Notes: generated by a model not told the origin, from the sequence alone. A DNA stretch of 35,039 bases from Dehalococcoidia bacterium (GCA_028281895.1 JANQIZ010000232.1:1-35039), one strand, 5' to 3'. Shown: positions 19,143 to 28,252, counted from the stretch's first letter. Translations and numbers: made by a program.

Positions 19143-19302
19143 TTGCCGGCCTCCTGTTGCTGTGTATCTGTTCTTTATCTGATGAAGCCGGTCATGGAAC
19201 AACACCCGCGTCAGTCGAGAACTGAGCCATGCGTGTTTTGCCACGCCAGAGTGTCGGAAAAACTGCATGGGCAGCGCATGGATACAGAATGACACTACCT
19301 GC

Positions 19303-19752
19303 ATGGCGAGCCATGACGATCTGAACGATTTCGGCGACGACCAGGCATCGAAGCAGGCACAGCAGCCGCTCGTGTCTGACTGGTTCGATGCTGATGCCAT
19401 GCGCTTTGTCGACGTTCCTCCCGGCATCGCTGGCGAGAGAGTGACAGCGGACGGTAATCCGATAGCGGATAGCCCTCCATACCCGTTGTCGGATTCCGCA
19501 TCCGTGTATGGCACAGCGCCCGGCTACATCTTCTGCGGTGATGATGGCGACTCGCTCTGGTTCTGGCCTGAGGCCGAAGAGCTGGCATTCAGGTTTGACA
19601 TTGATGCGGCGATGTCACTGAGGCAAGCGCTGCCGGTCGAAGTGGTCCGACTCCTCACCCAGGGCGCGCTGATCTACTGCAACGTCACACGCGCCTCTAG
19701 CCACGAAGGCCTTCAGGTCAGCTTTCCCGGCTCTTCATCCGCGGCGGCCTGA
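19303..19752 (+). CDS. hypothetical protein
   Basis: Acidic ORF MASHDDLNDFGDDQASKQAQQPLVSDWFDADAMRFVDVPPG...; no family recognised. Confidence 0.5.
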   Translation: MASHDDLNDFGDDQASKQAQQPLVSDWFDADAMRFVDVPPGIAGERVTADGNPIADSPPYPLSDSASVYGTAPGYIFCGDDGDSLWFWPEAEELAFRFDIDAAMSLRQALPVEVVRLLTQGALIYCNVTRASSHEGLQVSFPGSSSAAA

Positions 19753-19796
19753 GCCTCGCATTCTGCTCGAATAGCATCGCCATCGATCTGCTGATA

Positions 19797-19823
19797 GAAT
19801 AGAACATATGTGCTAATATTCTG
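19797..19823. promoter_or_regulatory. AT-rich nested palindrome / possible operator-promoter upstream of the phage-region small genes
   Basis: TAGAACATATGTGCTA (19800-19815) is a 16-nt palindrome with one mismatched pair; a TAATAT -10-like element lies 7 nt before GTG 19826. Confidence 0.4.
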
Positions 19824-19825
19824 GC

Positions 19826-20152
19826 GTGGAACGGGTGGAGGTGAAGTGGGTGAGGTCTGCAGGCACAGTCGCGCTGGAAGAGGACGTGGAGCAGTTCATC
19901 GTATGGCTGTTCTCGACGATTGGTGGTGGTGTGGCCGTTGAACTGCCGGAAGAGGTCATTGTCCGAGCACTGAGAGGCCGCTTTCCGGCTTCCAGGATCT
20001 TCGAAGGCCTCAGCAGGCTGAAATCGCGGGGCGCGGCTGTGTCTGTCGACCGGCATATCGATGGAGTCAGCAGGAAATGCTGGCGCGTCAGCGCTGATTC
20101 CTGGAGGCGCATGGTTATGACCGTTCCTGGACAGGGATCTGACGAATGGTAA
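19826..20152 (+). CDS. hypothetical protein, possible winged-helix DNA-binding
   Basis: VERVEVKWVRSAGTVALEEDVEQFIVWLFSTIGGGVAVELPEEVIVRALRGRFPASRIFEGLSRLKSRGAAVSVDR; exact GTG start uncertain. Confidence 0.55.
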   Translation: MERVEVKWVRSAGTVALEEDVEQFIVWLFSTIGGGVAVELPEEVIVRALRGRFPASRIFEGLSRLKSRGAAVSVDRHIDGVSRKCWRVSADSWRRMVMTVPGQGSDEW

Positions 20153-20535
20153 AGCCTGGTCCAGCAGGGCAGACAGCTATCAGATTGATCATCTGCAACG
20201 CTTGCTCGACGGATGATCCGTTCCTGTGCCCTGTTCGCTTTCGACGCACCTATATGCGGATGCATCTTGAGAAGTCGCACGGGGTCGATCTTCGCTCAGC
20301 GAAACTCGTCCGATCGATCCGAGAGTCCCGATCGATCGTGGCGGAGTGGGTTACAGCAGATGAGCCGGATCAGGCCAGGGTGCTACTCACAGAGTTCGAT
20401 GTAGACATGCCAGCGGCGTTGAGTTCTATCGAGTCTTCCACTGGATCAGCGCCGGAGTCGAGCGAGAATCAGTGGACGCGAGAAACGCTGAGTAGTCTGT
20501 ACAGTGTCCGTGAAGGAGACGGAGCCACCTTCTAA
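20146..20535 (+). CDS. hypothetical protein with C2H2-like zinc finger
   Basis: ICNACSTDDPFLCPVRFRRTYMRMHLEKSHGVDLRSAKLVRSI; start overlaps the previous stop (ATGGTAA). Confidence 0.55.
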   Translation: MVKPGPAGQTAIRLIICNACSTDDPFLCPVRFRRTYMRMHLEKSHGVDLRSAKLVRSIRESRSIVAEWVTADEPDQARVLLTEFDVDMPAALSSIESSTGSAPESSENQWTRETLSSLYSVREGDGATF

Positions 20536-20954
20536 GCCTTTGCCGAGGCGCGAGATCTCCGAGGCTTTCTGAGTTTCCCTTTGGAATCCGATTTTGGCGA
20601 CCCTACCTCGCCTTTTCTGCACCAGCGGCAGCCCGCAACCCGCGGACTCTCAGTCACCGAACTGTCCTTCCTGGATATCTGAACATCCACGAACTCCCGT
20701 CGCATGCACTCTGCGCCTGGCTGCCACGGGAACATCCCATGAAACGCCTTGCGGGCCAGATACGATGCCTCGCCGTCATCGAGCGCATCCGGATTGCTCA
20801 CTCGTGCTCGCAGCACAACATCACCCGGCGCTTTGTCTCCGGTGCTGTGATGCGCGTAGAGCGGAATCGAGTGATCCTCGAAGCCGGTGAGCTCAGCGAT
20901 GCCGAATCCCTGTGCCTCCAGGACACGTTGATTTTCATCTCTGAGGAGTTGCAT
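20532..20954 (-). CDS. phage-region hypothetical protein (head-associated by position)
   Basis: MQLLRDENQRVLEAQGFGIAELTGFEDHSIPLYAHHSTGDKAPGDVVLRARVSN...; AAGGAG SD 6 nt before ATG 20954; immediately downstream of the capsid gene. Confidence 0.65.
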   Translation of the reverse strand: MQLLRDENQRVLEAQGFGIAELTGFEDHSIPLYAHHSTGDKAPGDVVLRARVSNPDALDDGEASYLARKAFHGMFPWQPGAECMRREFVDVQISRKDSSVTESPRVAGCRWCRKGEVGSPKSDSKGKLRKPRRSRASAKA

Positions 20955-21033
20955 TTGCGTCTCCTTCGAATAGAGCGGCGGCCCATGGAAGGACCGCCGC
21001 TCCCGCGTTGCCGCAGGTTGAATCCGTGTCTGG

Positions 21034-21939
21034 CTATGCAGCGTCAGACGGAGCCGTCGCGTCGTAGAGCAGGGGCGCTCCGTGCGTGTCATCCAGCTCG
21101 AACACGCCGTAGTCGGAAGTGAACACCACCTCGGTTGCCCTCAGCGATGCGTCTCGCTCCCGCTCGGTGCGCCAGTCAACGCTTGTCAGGCCGATCAGAG
21201 CGTCTCTCTGAGCGATCACACCGGTCGCGTCACCAGACGAATCGACGAACAGGTTCTTCGATTCGAACAGATCAACGCCATTGAATGCGATCCCCGTGAA
21301 GAATCGCTTCAGGAGCTGTTCTTCCTGCCGGTCGTTGATGCGCTGATTGGCGCCGGAGCCGATCGCCGTCGCTGACTTCACGACATCGAACACGGCATGC
21401 GGATGCTGCACGGCATAGTCAGGATCGAACGGCTCCGAACCGTCCGAGTCTGTTGACGATGCGCCTCCGCCCAGCGCCTTCGCGATAGTCGCTGCGAAGT
21501 TGGAGAGCGAGAATGTCGCTCCTGCCGCTCCGAATGCGACTCCCCCGTTGAGACCGGGGTACAGAGCCTGCACGTCCTGGTCCTGCTTGCGCGCAGCGGC
21601 GTCACCAAACTGCCTGCCGATCATTCGGAACACATCGGTCGTTCCGTGCTGCCTCGCAAGCTTGTCCGTGATGACGATCTTCGCTCCGCGCTCAGTCGCC
21701 GTCAGATCGACAAGCGACATGTTGATCGACTGCTCAGTGCTGATCGTTGTGCCATCAACAAGGTCGGCAATCGTGAACTGTCCAACCTTCGGCACCCGAA
21801 CCGTCGACGCGCCCTTCGGCAGCCTGACCTTGTCGATCAGCTGCCAGGATGGCGAATTTGCTTCCTGGGTGTAGCGCGCCTCACGAATGATCGTGTTCTG
21901 CGCCTGCTCCAGGTTTCCAGTAGTGGCCGTCTCGACCAT
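21034..21939 (-). CDS. phage major capsid protein-like
   Basis: LIDKVRLPKGASTVRVPKVGQFTIADLVDGTTISTEQSINMSLVDLTATERGAKIVITDKLARQ... resembles HK97-fold/P22-like coat proteins; directly follows a scaffold-like gene. Confidence 0.72.
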   Translation of the reverse strand: MVETATTGNLEQAQNTIIREARYTQEANSPSWQLIDKVRLPKGASTVRVPKVGQFTIADLVDGTTISTEQSINMSLVDLTATERGAKIVITDKLARQHGTTDVFRMIGRQFGDAAARKQDQDVQALYPGLNGGVAFGAAGATFSLSNFAATIAKALGGGASSTDSDGSEPFDPDYAVQHPHAVFDVVKSATAIGSGANQRINDRQEEQLLKRFFTGIAFNGVDLFESKNLFVDSSGDATGVIAQRDALIGLTSVDWRTERERDASLRATEVVFTSDYGVFELDDTHGAPLLYDATAPSDAA

Positions 21940-21941
21940 GG

Positions 21942-22823
21942 CTACCTCACTTCACCTGTCTTCATGTAACGCAGGTCGGCCTCAGTCCACTCCCACGAAG
22001 GCTTCTCCCTGATTCGCTGGAGCCGCCTCTGCGGTGTCTCAGGCTGAGGACCTGCGCTGTATCCATTTTCGAGTTCGGTCTGAGGAGTCTCTGCCGGGAC
22101 ACGATCTCTGGCAGTGCCACTGCTGGCCTTTCCTAGCCTTCGCGCCAGGTTCTGCATCGCACGTGGTGTGGACGCAGAAGCCAGCGCTTCAAAGTCTTCA
22201 GGAGCAACCGAGTGTTCGCGGGCGAGCGACTGCGCAACGATGTAGCGGGCCTGAAGCTCCTGCTGCTGCACCGCATGCGTTCTCTCAGCCTCGGAGCGCT
22301 TGAGTTGCTGTTGTGTCGCCAGTGTCTGCCTGACCAGTGCGGCGTTCCGAGGCGATCTCACCGTTTGCGAAGCCGCGTCTGGTCCGACCTCCGCCGCCAG
22401 TTCACGCTCCTGAGTCCGGAGCGTCGCCTCTACTGCGGCATCGAGGTCATACCGTTCCAGTTGCTTGCTCGCGGCCGCCTCTGATCGACGCGCCTGTTCG
22501 ATCTGTTTCGCCCATGCCGCCTGCATCTTTGACACCTCGGCCTGCGAGTAGCTGCGAGGCTCAGGCTGTGCTGGCTCGCGCTTGCTCGCATCTTCGATAG
22601 CATCCGAGTCAGCGAGAGGCCTTTCGATCTCACTTGCATCGTGCTCTGGCTCGCGAGATTGAGTGTCGTCTTCTGGAGCTTCATCCAGGGTTGGCGACAG
22701 GAGCTCACGCTCACGTTCCAACTGCTCAGGCGAAGTTCCATCGATGATCTCGAACTCAAGCTCGGACGCAGAATCCGGATTGCTCTGTTGATCGAAAGAT
22801 TCAGCAGGTGACTCAGATACCAA
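21942..22823 (-). CDS. phage scaffolding protein-like (acidic, Glu/Gln/Ala-rich)
   Basis: Highly charged helical composition with coiled-coil centre (SKMQAAWAKQIEQARRSEAAASKQLERYD); stop is adjacent to the capsid start; TTG start with GGAGG SD. Confidence 0.65.
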   Translation of the reverse strand: MVSESPAESFDQQSNPDSASELEFEIIDGTSPEQLERERELLSPTLDEAPEDDTQSREPEHDASEIERPLADSDAIEDASKREPAQPEPRSYSQAEVSKMQAAWAKQIEQARRSEAAASKQLERYDLDAAVEATLRTQERELAAEVGPDAASQTVRSPRNAALVRQTLATQQQLKRSEAERTHAVQQQELQARYIVAQSLAREHSVAPEDFEALASASTPRAMQNLARRLGKASSGTARDRVPAETPQTELENGYSAGPQPETPQRRLQRIREKPSWEWTEADLRYMKTGEVR

Positions 22824-22946
22824 CTCCCACCTCCACAGATGCAGTCACGACTTGAGGCAGATCGCCTCAGACATGTTCCGAGTCTATGAATCTCAATGGG
22901 CGCGTTGAAGCAGCCTGTCAGGCAGAGGTTCTTACGCGCTGGATGC

Positions 22947-24668
22947 CTAGCGCGCTAGGCCGCGTCTTGGGCCAAGCCGCGCTGCGATCACAGGCCCGCC
23001 ATGATTGTGACGCGAGTAGGTGTTCAATGCCGGCCGCGGGTTGAACGGCGCCGTCGCCCAGTCTTCAACTTCGCATCGCTCAGCCCACTCGTTGTAGTAG
23101 CGAAGCATGCCGTCCGCGCGGTCCCTGTCACCGTTGATGAGATCATTGGATTCGACTCGATCTTCAGGGATGTTGTACAGCTCCCAGACGGCGCGAGAGT
23201 TCGGATCACCCGGATCGGCGATCTCGCTGACTAGCTTCCAATCGCCCATTCGCACAGCGCGGTTGCCCTCATGCTCCCAGGCGATCGGCTTATCCCGTTC
23301 CCACTCATGCCCGCTGAGCACGCTGGCAAAAGATTCGCCTTCGAGCGGCTTGATGTCGTGGCCATTGAACGTTGACGGATAGCTTGCACCGGCAAGATCG
23401 AGCAAAGTCGCGTTGATGTCTGTGATGTGCGCCGGATTGTTGAAGATCGACCCGCCTGAGTTCGTGCCATTCGGGTAGTGCATGATGAAAGGCGTCGAGA
23501 TACCGCCTTCGTAGGTGTAGTGCTTGAACAGCCGGAACGGCGTGTTGTTCACATTGGCCCAGGCGATATCGACGCTGGCGAAGGTATCGGGCGGACCAGG
23601 CTCGATATCGGGCGAGTTGCCAGTTCGGACTACGCGGCCATCGACCGTTGGATAGTTGTAGCGCTCTGGATCTGGCACCGTCGTGTCTTCGGCAAGGAAC
23701 TCTGCGCATCCCCCATTATCTGCGAGGAACACGATCACCGTGTTCTCGAACTCTCCGCTTGCCTTCAGTTTCTCAATCAGCCTGCCGATGCCGCGGTCAA
23801 CCTGCTCCACCTGGGCGGCATAGACCGCCATCTGAACATCCCGCCACTCCTTCTCCTGCTCGTCATCCCAGGGTCGGACTGCAGGCTCCCGTGGCGACAG
23901 CTCCCATCTGGGATCGACGACTCCCAGCCCGCGCTGTGACTCGTGGCGATTCATTCGCGTCTCGTCCCAGCCCTTGAGGTACTTCCCGCGATACCGCTCT
24001 ATATCGTCAGGCCACGCGTGCAGAGGCCAGTGAGGCGCGGTGAAGGCCATGTACAGGAAGAACGGCTCGTCTCTGTGGACAGCATCGTCGACAAACTGAA
24101 CAGCTTTACTGGAGATGACGTCTGTGAAGTGATAGTCCGTTGTCTCAACGCTGATCTGAGTGTCATCGTCCATCAGCATGTTCGGGTTGTAGTAGCTGCC
24201 GCCACCGGAGAGGATTCCATAGAAGCGGTCGAAGCCTCGGCCGCGCGGAGATGGATAGCCGGGCATGTTCGGGTGCCATCCGGGCGGCAGGCTCACCTGA
24301 TCGCCTGCGACGTGCCATTTGCCAGCCATCAGCGTCCGGTATCCGGAGCTCTTCAAGACCTCCGCAATCGTTACGCAGTTGTCGTTCAGGTAGCCCTGGT
24401 ATGCAGGGAGGCCCATGTTGTTGACCATGTGGCCAATACCAGCCTGGTGCGGATTGAGCCCTGTGAGAAGCGATGCGCGCGAGGGGCAGCAGCGCGCGGA
24501 GTTGTACATCTGCGTGAAGCGAATGCCACTTGCCGCCAGGCTATCGAGGTTTGGCGTGCTGATCTCTGACCCGTAGCAGCCAAGGTCCGACCAGCCAAGG
24601 TCGTCGGCCATGATGAGAACGATGTTGGGCCTTGTGCCGGATTCGGAATCTGCGCGCCTGTTGGTCAT
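22947..24668 (-). CDS. sulfatase (arylsulfatase family)
   Basis: RPNIVLIMADDLGWSDLGCYGSEISTPNLDSLAASGIRFTQMYNSARCCPSRASLLTGLNPHQAG: C-x-P-S-R formylglycine motif; YRTLMAGKWHV; NTVIVFLADNGG. Confidence 0.95.
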   Translation of the reverse strand: MTNRRADSESGTRPNIVLIMADDLGWSDLGCYGSEISTPNLDSLAASGIRFTQMYNSARCCPSRASLLTGLNPHQAGIGHMVNNMGLPAYQGYLNDNCVTIAEVLKSSGYRTLMAGKWHVAGDQVSLPPGWHPNMPGYPSPRGRGFDRFYGILSGGGSYYNPNMLMDDDTQISVETTDYHFTDVISSKAVQFVDDAVHRDEPFFLYMAFTAPHWPLHAWPDDIERYRGKYLKGWDETRMNRHESQRGLGVVDPRWELSPREPAVRPWDDEQEKEWRDVQMAVYAAQVEQVDRGIGRLIEKLKASGEFENTVIVFLADNGGCAEFLAEDTTVPDPERYNYPTVDGRVVRTGNSPDIEPGPPDTFASVDIAWANVNNTPFRLFKHYTYEGGISTPFIMHYPNGTNSGGSIFNNPAHITDINATLLDLAGASYPSTFNGHDIKPLEGESFASVLSGHEWERDKPIAWEHEGNRAVRMGDWKLVSEIADPGDPNSRAVWELYNIPEDRVESNDLINGDRDRADGMLRYYNEWAERCEVEDWATAPFNPRPALNTYSRHNHGGPVIAARLGPRRGLAR

Positions 24669-24857
24669 GTATCACCGGTGATGAAGAGTGGTTATCGAAC
24701 GTTGAGGAGACGATCGCCATCTTAGCCATTTCCAGAATGGTCGTGGCGCTGGTCGAACTGCTGACTCGCGGGATGATCAACATCGCGCACGGACATAGCC
24801 TGATACTCGGAGAAAGGGCCCGTGCAACTATTCCGCCTATGCTCATTTGCCTGAACG

Positions 24858-26351
24858 ATGAAGCTCACACAAGAAGCAGTTTTCGACGCGCTCGGCTATA
24901 TGCCGACGCCCGCGCAGCGAGAGATTCTCAATGACGATCACCTGACGCAGCTCGTGGCTGGCGGCTATCGAGGCGGGAAGTCTCGAACAGCCTCGATGAA
25001 GGCTGTGCTCTCCACGATGGAGTTCATTGGCAGGTATCGGGAGCAGGCTGCCGGGCACGTCGCATGGCTTGTAGCTGCCGACTACGAGGCGACCCGCGCC
25101 GAATTCATGCATCCGGAAGGCTCCATCGGCCGCGATCTCCAGATGCTATGGCCGGGCGTCAACTACACATCGCGTGTGGATCCGGGCGAGATCAAGCTGC
25201 CAGTTCCAGGTTCAGCAAATGGCCAGAGGCAAGGCGTATTCACGATCAGAACCAAGTCTGCTTTCGATCCGACCGGCCTTGGAATGGAATCGCCCATATG
25301 GATCGTTCTCTGCGAGGCGGCGCGCGTTAGCCAGGATGTCTTTCACCGTCTCCTGTCGAGGTGCTCGGAGGCGCGTAGAAGGTTTCCGGGGTTTGGCTGG
25401 CTGCACATGGAGGGCACGTTCGAGGGTTCACTCAGCTGGTACGCGTCGCAATGGACTAAGTGGCAGGCGAGAGCCGCCCAGAAGCAGGAGAACGCTCGGA
25501 GCTTCTCTCTGCCATCCCACTCGAACACCGCGCTGTTTCCTGACGGAGAAGACGATCCGCAGATCGTCGCACTCAGAAAAGCTCTTCCTGAAGCGAAGTT
25601 CAGAGAGAGGCACCTGGGGCTGCCTGTTCCACCCTCCGGCAGGGTGCACGCATCCTTCTCGACCGATACTCATGTGCGAAGTGCCGAATACGATCCGCAT
25701 GAGCCTGTGTACATCGGCATCGATCCCGGCTATTCAGGCCAGCCGTCTACATATGCGGTAGAGGTGTGCCAGCTCCGCCGATTCGACAGTGGCCATCGGC
25801 AATGGGCGGTCATCGACGAGATCGCAGTGAACCGGCTTGCGATGCCGGGCTTCACAGTTGCCGATGTTTGCGAACTGGCGATGAAGCGTGACTGGTGGTC
25901 GAATCCCAATAAACATGGTGTGATCGACACCGCAGGCACGGCTCATGCAGGCGCGCAGGAAAGTAACGCAGAGGTCTGGTGGAGGTTGACTGGCCTGGTG
26001 CTGCAGCACGAGCGCGTGAGCATTCTTCCTGGCATTGACCGCTTCGATTCATGCCTGAAAATCGATCCTGAGACCGGTGAGCCGGGCATAGTGATCGATT
26101 CCAGGTGCGAGCTGCTGATCTCGGAGTTGGGTGGTGGGCCTAACCCGTTCGATGGGCAGACTCACGTGTATCGATGGAACACAAATCGGACAGGAGATGT
26201 GGTTGGGCGTGTTCCGCGCGACGAGTATTGCGATGGGATCAAGGCGCTCACCTATCTCTTCGTCAACGTCATGGGCCACGCAGGCGTGCGTATGCGAACA
26301 CCCGTAGCGAGTAACAGGATCAGCGTTAGGAGCCGACGACGCAGAGGATGA
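24858..26351 (+). CDS. phage terminase large subunit-like protein
   Basis: Walker A-like QLVAGGYRGGKSRTASMKAV; VYIGIDPGYSGQPSTYAVEVCQL (RNase H-like nuclease Asp), HGVIDTAG. Confidence 0.8.
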   Translation: MKLTQEAVFDALGYMPTPAQREILNDDHLTQLVAGGYRGGKSRTASMKAVLSTMEFIGRYREQAAGHVAWLVAADYEATRAEFMHPEGSIGRDLQMLWPGVNYTSRVDPGEIKLPVPGSANGQRQGVFTIRTKSAFDPTGLGMESPIWIVLCEAARVSQDVFHRLLSRCSEARRRFPGFGWLHMEGTFEGSLSWYASQWTKWQARAAQKQENARSFSLPSHSNTALFPDGEDDPQIVALRKALPEAKFRERHLGLPVPPSGRVHASFSTDTHVRSAEYDPHEPVYIGIDPGYSGQPSTYAVEVCQLRRFDSGHRQWAVIDEIAVNRLAMPGFTVADVCELAMKRDWWSNPNKHGVIDTAGTAHAGAQESNAEVWWRLTGLVLQHERVSILPGIDRFDSCLKIDPETGEPGIVIDSRCELLISELGGGPNPFDGQTHVYRWNTNRTGDVVGRVPRDEYCDGIKALTYLFVNVMGHAGVRMRTPVASNRISVRSRRRRG

Positions 26352-26834
26352 CTAGGTGGACAGCGCTTCCTTGAGCAACTCCAGCGCTCTGATCGTGAAG
26401 CGGTCCATATTCTCTGTCCTGTTGCTGATTCCGGTTTCGAGAGTTGCCACGAGTTCAACGGGGCCGGAGATCGCCACGCATGTGTGTCCTGCTTCATCAC
26501 CGTAGCGATTGCCTGAGGGCCCGGCAGCGCCGGTTTCACTCAATCCCCAGGTCGTGTTGAGACGCTCACGCACAGCGCGGGCGCACAGGGCTGCATACGA
26601 CTCGCTGGCAGATCGCATGCCAGGGTAAGCATCAAGATCGATGCCCAGGAACTCTTCCCGAGCAGTGCCTGTATAGATCACCGCTCCGCCCATGAAGTAG
26701 GCCGAAGCTCCCGGAACGGCCAGGAGAACCGCCGACACGAGGCCTCCGCTTGATGATTCCGATACCGCAACCGTTTCGCCGCGCTCTTTAAGCAGTGTTC
26801 CCACTTCGGTTGCGAGCTCGCTGATCTCACTCAT
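26352..26834 (-). CDS. CinA C-terminal domain protein (nicotinamide-nucleotide amidohydrolase family)
   Basis: LLKERGETVAVSESSSGGLVSAVLLAVPGASAYFMGGAVIYTGTAREEFLGI, WGLSETGAAGPSGNRYGDEAGHTCVAI. Confidence 0.92.
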   Translation of the reverse strand: MSEISELATEVGTLLKERGETVAVSESSSGGLVSAVLLAVPGASAYFMGGAVIYTGTAREEFLGIDLDAYPGMRSASESYAALCARAVRERLNTTWGLSETGAAGPSGNRYGDEAGHTCVAISGPVELVATLETGISNRTENMDRFTIRALELLKEALST

Positions 26835-26972
26835 CGTTCCAATCCTTTTCCAGGCTGAGGTTTACGCCTGACATCTTGTGATTCACCAGGCAAATCACGA
26901 GCCATAGTCTTTTGTCATGCACCCAGGGCCGGCGTGATTGGAGCCGGCAGAAAGGTTGAGTGGAGGTCCCAT

Positions 26973-27671
26973 ATGCCAGACAACTTCACAAGCGAGCTTG
27001 TCGATTCAGCAGGTGAGATCTTCGCAACGGACGCGATCGGTGGATCGTCGGTGCATTATCCCATCGGGAAGCTCGCATGGGGCCCTTTGAACACCGCCAA
27101 CCTTACCGACACGGCCAACCCCCTGCCCATTCAGGTGAACGGCTCCGGCACGTCGTCGTCTGCGCCCTTCTTCGTACGCGGCGCAAACGGCGATTCTTCC
27201 ATTCCTATCACCGGCACTGTCACGATACAGGGCAACGCGTCCGTATCTATCACAGGTGGCTCTTCTGTCTCCATATCCAACGATTCTGCTGGAGAGATTG
27301 GTGTCGGACTCAATGCCATCGGCGGAAACTCTGGAGGGGCGCTGCAGACCTTCACTACCGTGCTGAGCTCAGCCCTTGAGACCGTATCTGCGAATCCCGG
27401 CCGGCTCTACGGGTACATGCTCACCAACCCGGACACCGCGTCGATCGTCTACGCCAAAGTGTTCTCTGATGATTCGACCGGTGTTACCAAGGGAAGCACC
27501 TCACCAGCTCTCAATCTGGGCATACCGCCTGAAGGCGGGGCTAATGTCACGTTCGCACAGGGCATCTTGATGTCCAGTGGGATCTCGGCGCTGGCAGCGG
27601 GTGGCGCGGGGTTGACCGATACATCGGCTCCTGCCAGCGACCTCGTCGTCAATCTCTTCTACAAAGATTGA
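26973..27671 (+). CDS. putative phage virion/tail-associated protein
   Basis: GGAGG SD before ATG 26973; beta-rich Ser/Gly/Thr-rich sequence (ITGTVTIQGNASVSITGGSSVSISNDS); inside the phage structural run. Confidence 0.6.
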   Translation: MPDNFTSELVDSAGEIFATDAIGGSSVHYPIGKLAWGPLNTANLTDTANPLPIQVNGSGTSSSAPFFVRGANGDSSIPITGTVTIQGNASVSITGGSSVSISNDSAGEIGVGLNAIGGNSGGALQTFTTVLSSALETVSANPGRLYGYMLTNPDTASIVYAKVFSDDSTGVTKGSTSPALNLGIPPEGGANVTFAQGILMSSGISALAAGGAGLTDTSAPASDLVVNLFYKD

Positions 27672-27723
27672 ACGCTAACTAGATAGTCGCTCATGCACGC
27701 GAAAGCGTCGGTGAAGTGAGGGG

Positions 27724-27897
27724 ATGAGCATGGGATTCCTGACAGCCGTGCTGGCGGCCCTTGGATTCAGGGCGGGTGCACCGGTAGTGGTGACAGGCCC
27801 GCTACATACAGAGAGAGTCCGAGTGAATGCGAGCTTCGCACATCGAGCAGTGACCGCAGGAGCCAGTTCGCACAGGGTGAGACTGAACGCCCGGTAG
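27724..27897 (+). CDS. small hypothetical protein (57 aa), not in supplied ORF track
   Basis: ATG 27724 (or 27730): MSMGFLTAVLAALGFRAGAPVVVTGPLHTERVRVNASFAHRAVTAGASSHRVRLNAR, TAG at 27895-27897; fills an otherwise empty gap in a same-strand run. Confidence 0.45.
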   Translation: MSMGFLTAVLAALGFRAGAPVVVTGPLHTERVRVNASFAHRAVTAGASSHRVRLNAR

Positions 27898-27922
27898 TGC
27901 ACTGCCTCAGAGGAGGGATGTG

Positions 27923-28252
27923 ATGACCAGGAGTATTTGGGGAGGGCCGGACGGAGTGCCGGCAGGGGCGGATCTGTCTCTCGAGGCGGTGTTGACGATC
28001 GACGGTGCGGTCAACCCGTCGCAGGTGACGTCCAGTGGCACGTTCAGCCTGTCCATAGGCAGCTCACTCCTGATCGACGAAGCGGCGGATGCTGTCACCA
28101 GTTCCGACGGACTCGTGAAGTGGGACATCACGTCGATTCAGTCATCGCCCTGGGTCGCAGGAACACATGAAGGCGACATCAAGCTTGTCGACTCAGGAGG
28201 CGCCGTTTCTTACTGGCCCGTCAGTCTCCAGGTGAGGAAGGTCGTCGATTAG
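27923..28252 (+). CDS. putative phage structural protein
   Basis: AGGAGG SD upstream; MTRSIWGGPDGVPAGADLSLEAVLTIDGAVNPSQVTSSGTFSLSIGSSLLIDEAADAVTSSDGLVKWDITSIQSSPWVAGTHEGDIKLVDSGGAVSYWPVSLQVRKV, beta-sandwich-like composition. Confidence 0.6.
   Translation: MTRSIWGGPDGVPAGADLSLEAVLTIDGAVNPSQVTSSGTFSLSIGSSLLIDEAADAVTSSDGLVKWDITSIQSSPWVAGTHEGDIKLVDSGGAVSYWPVSLQVRKVVD

Noticed and set aside
19143-19514. N-terminal extension of ORF 18777-19514 (-)
   Set aside because: The upstream peptide looks non-coding and overlaps the plus-strand hypothetical gene; a strong SD points to TTG 19142.
24858-25761. ORF 25174-25761 (+) and the antisense ORFs within the terminase
   Set aside because: Out-of-frame Arg/Ser-rich shadows of the terminase frame, which carries the Walker A and nuclease motifs.
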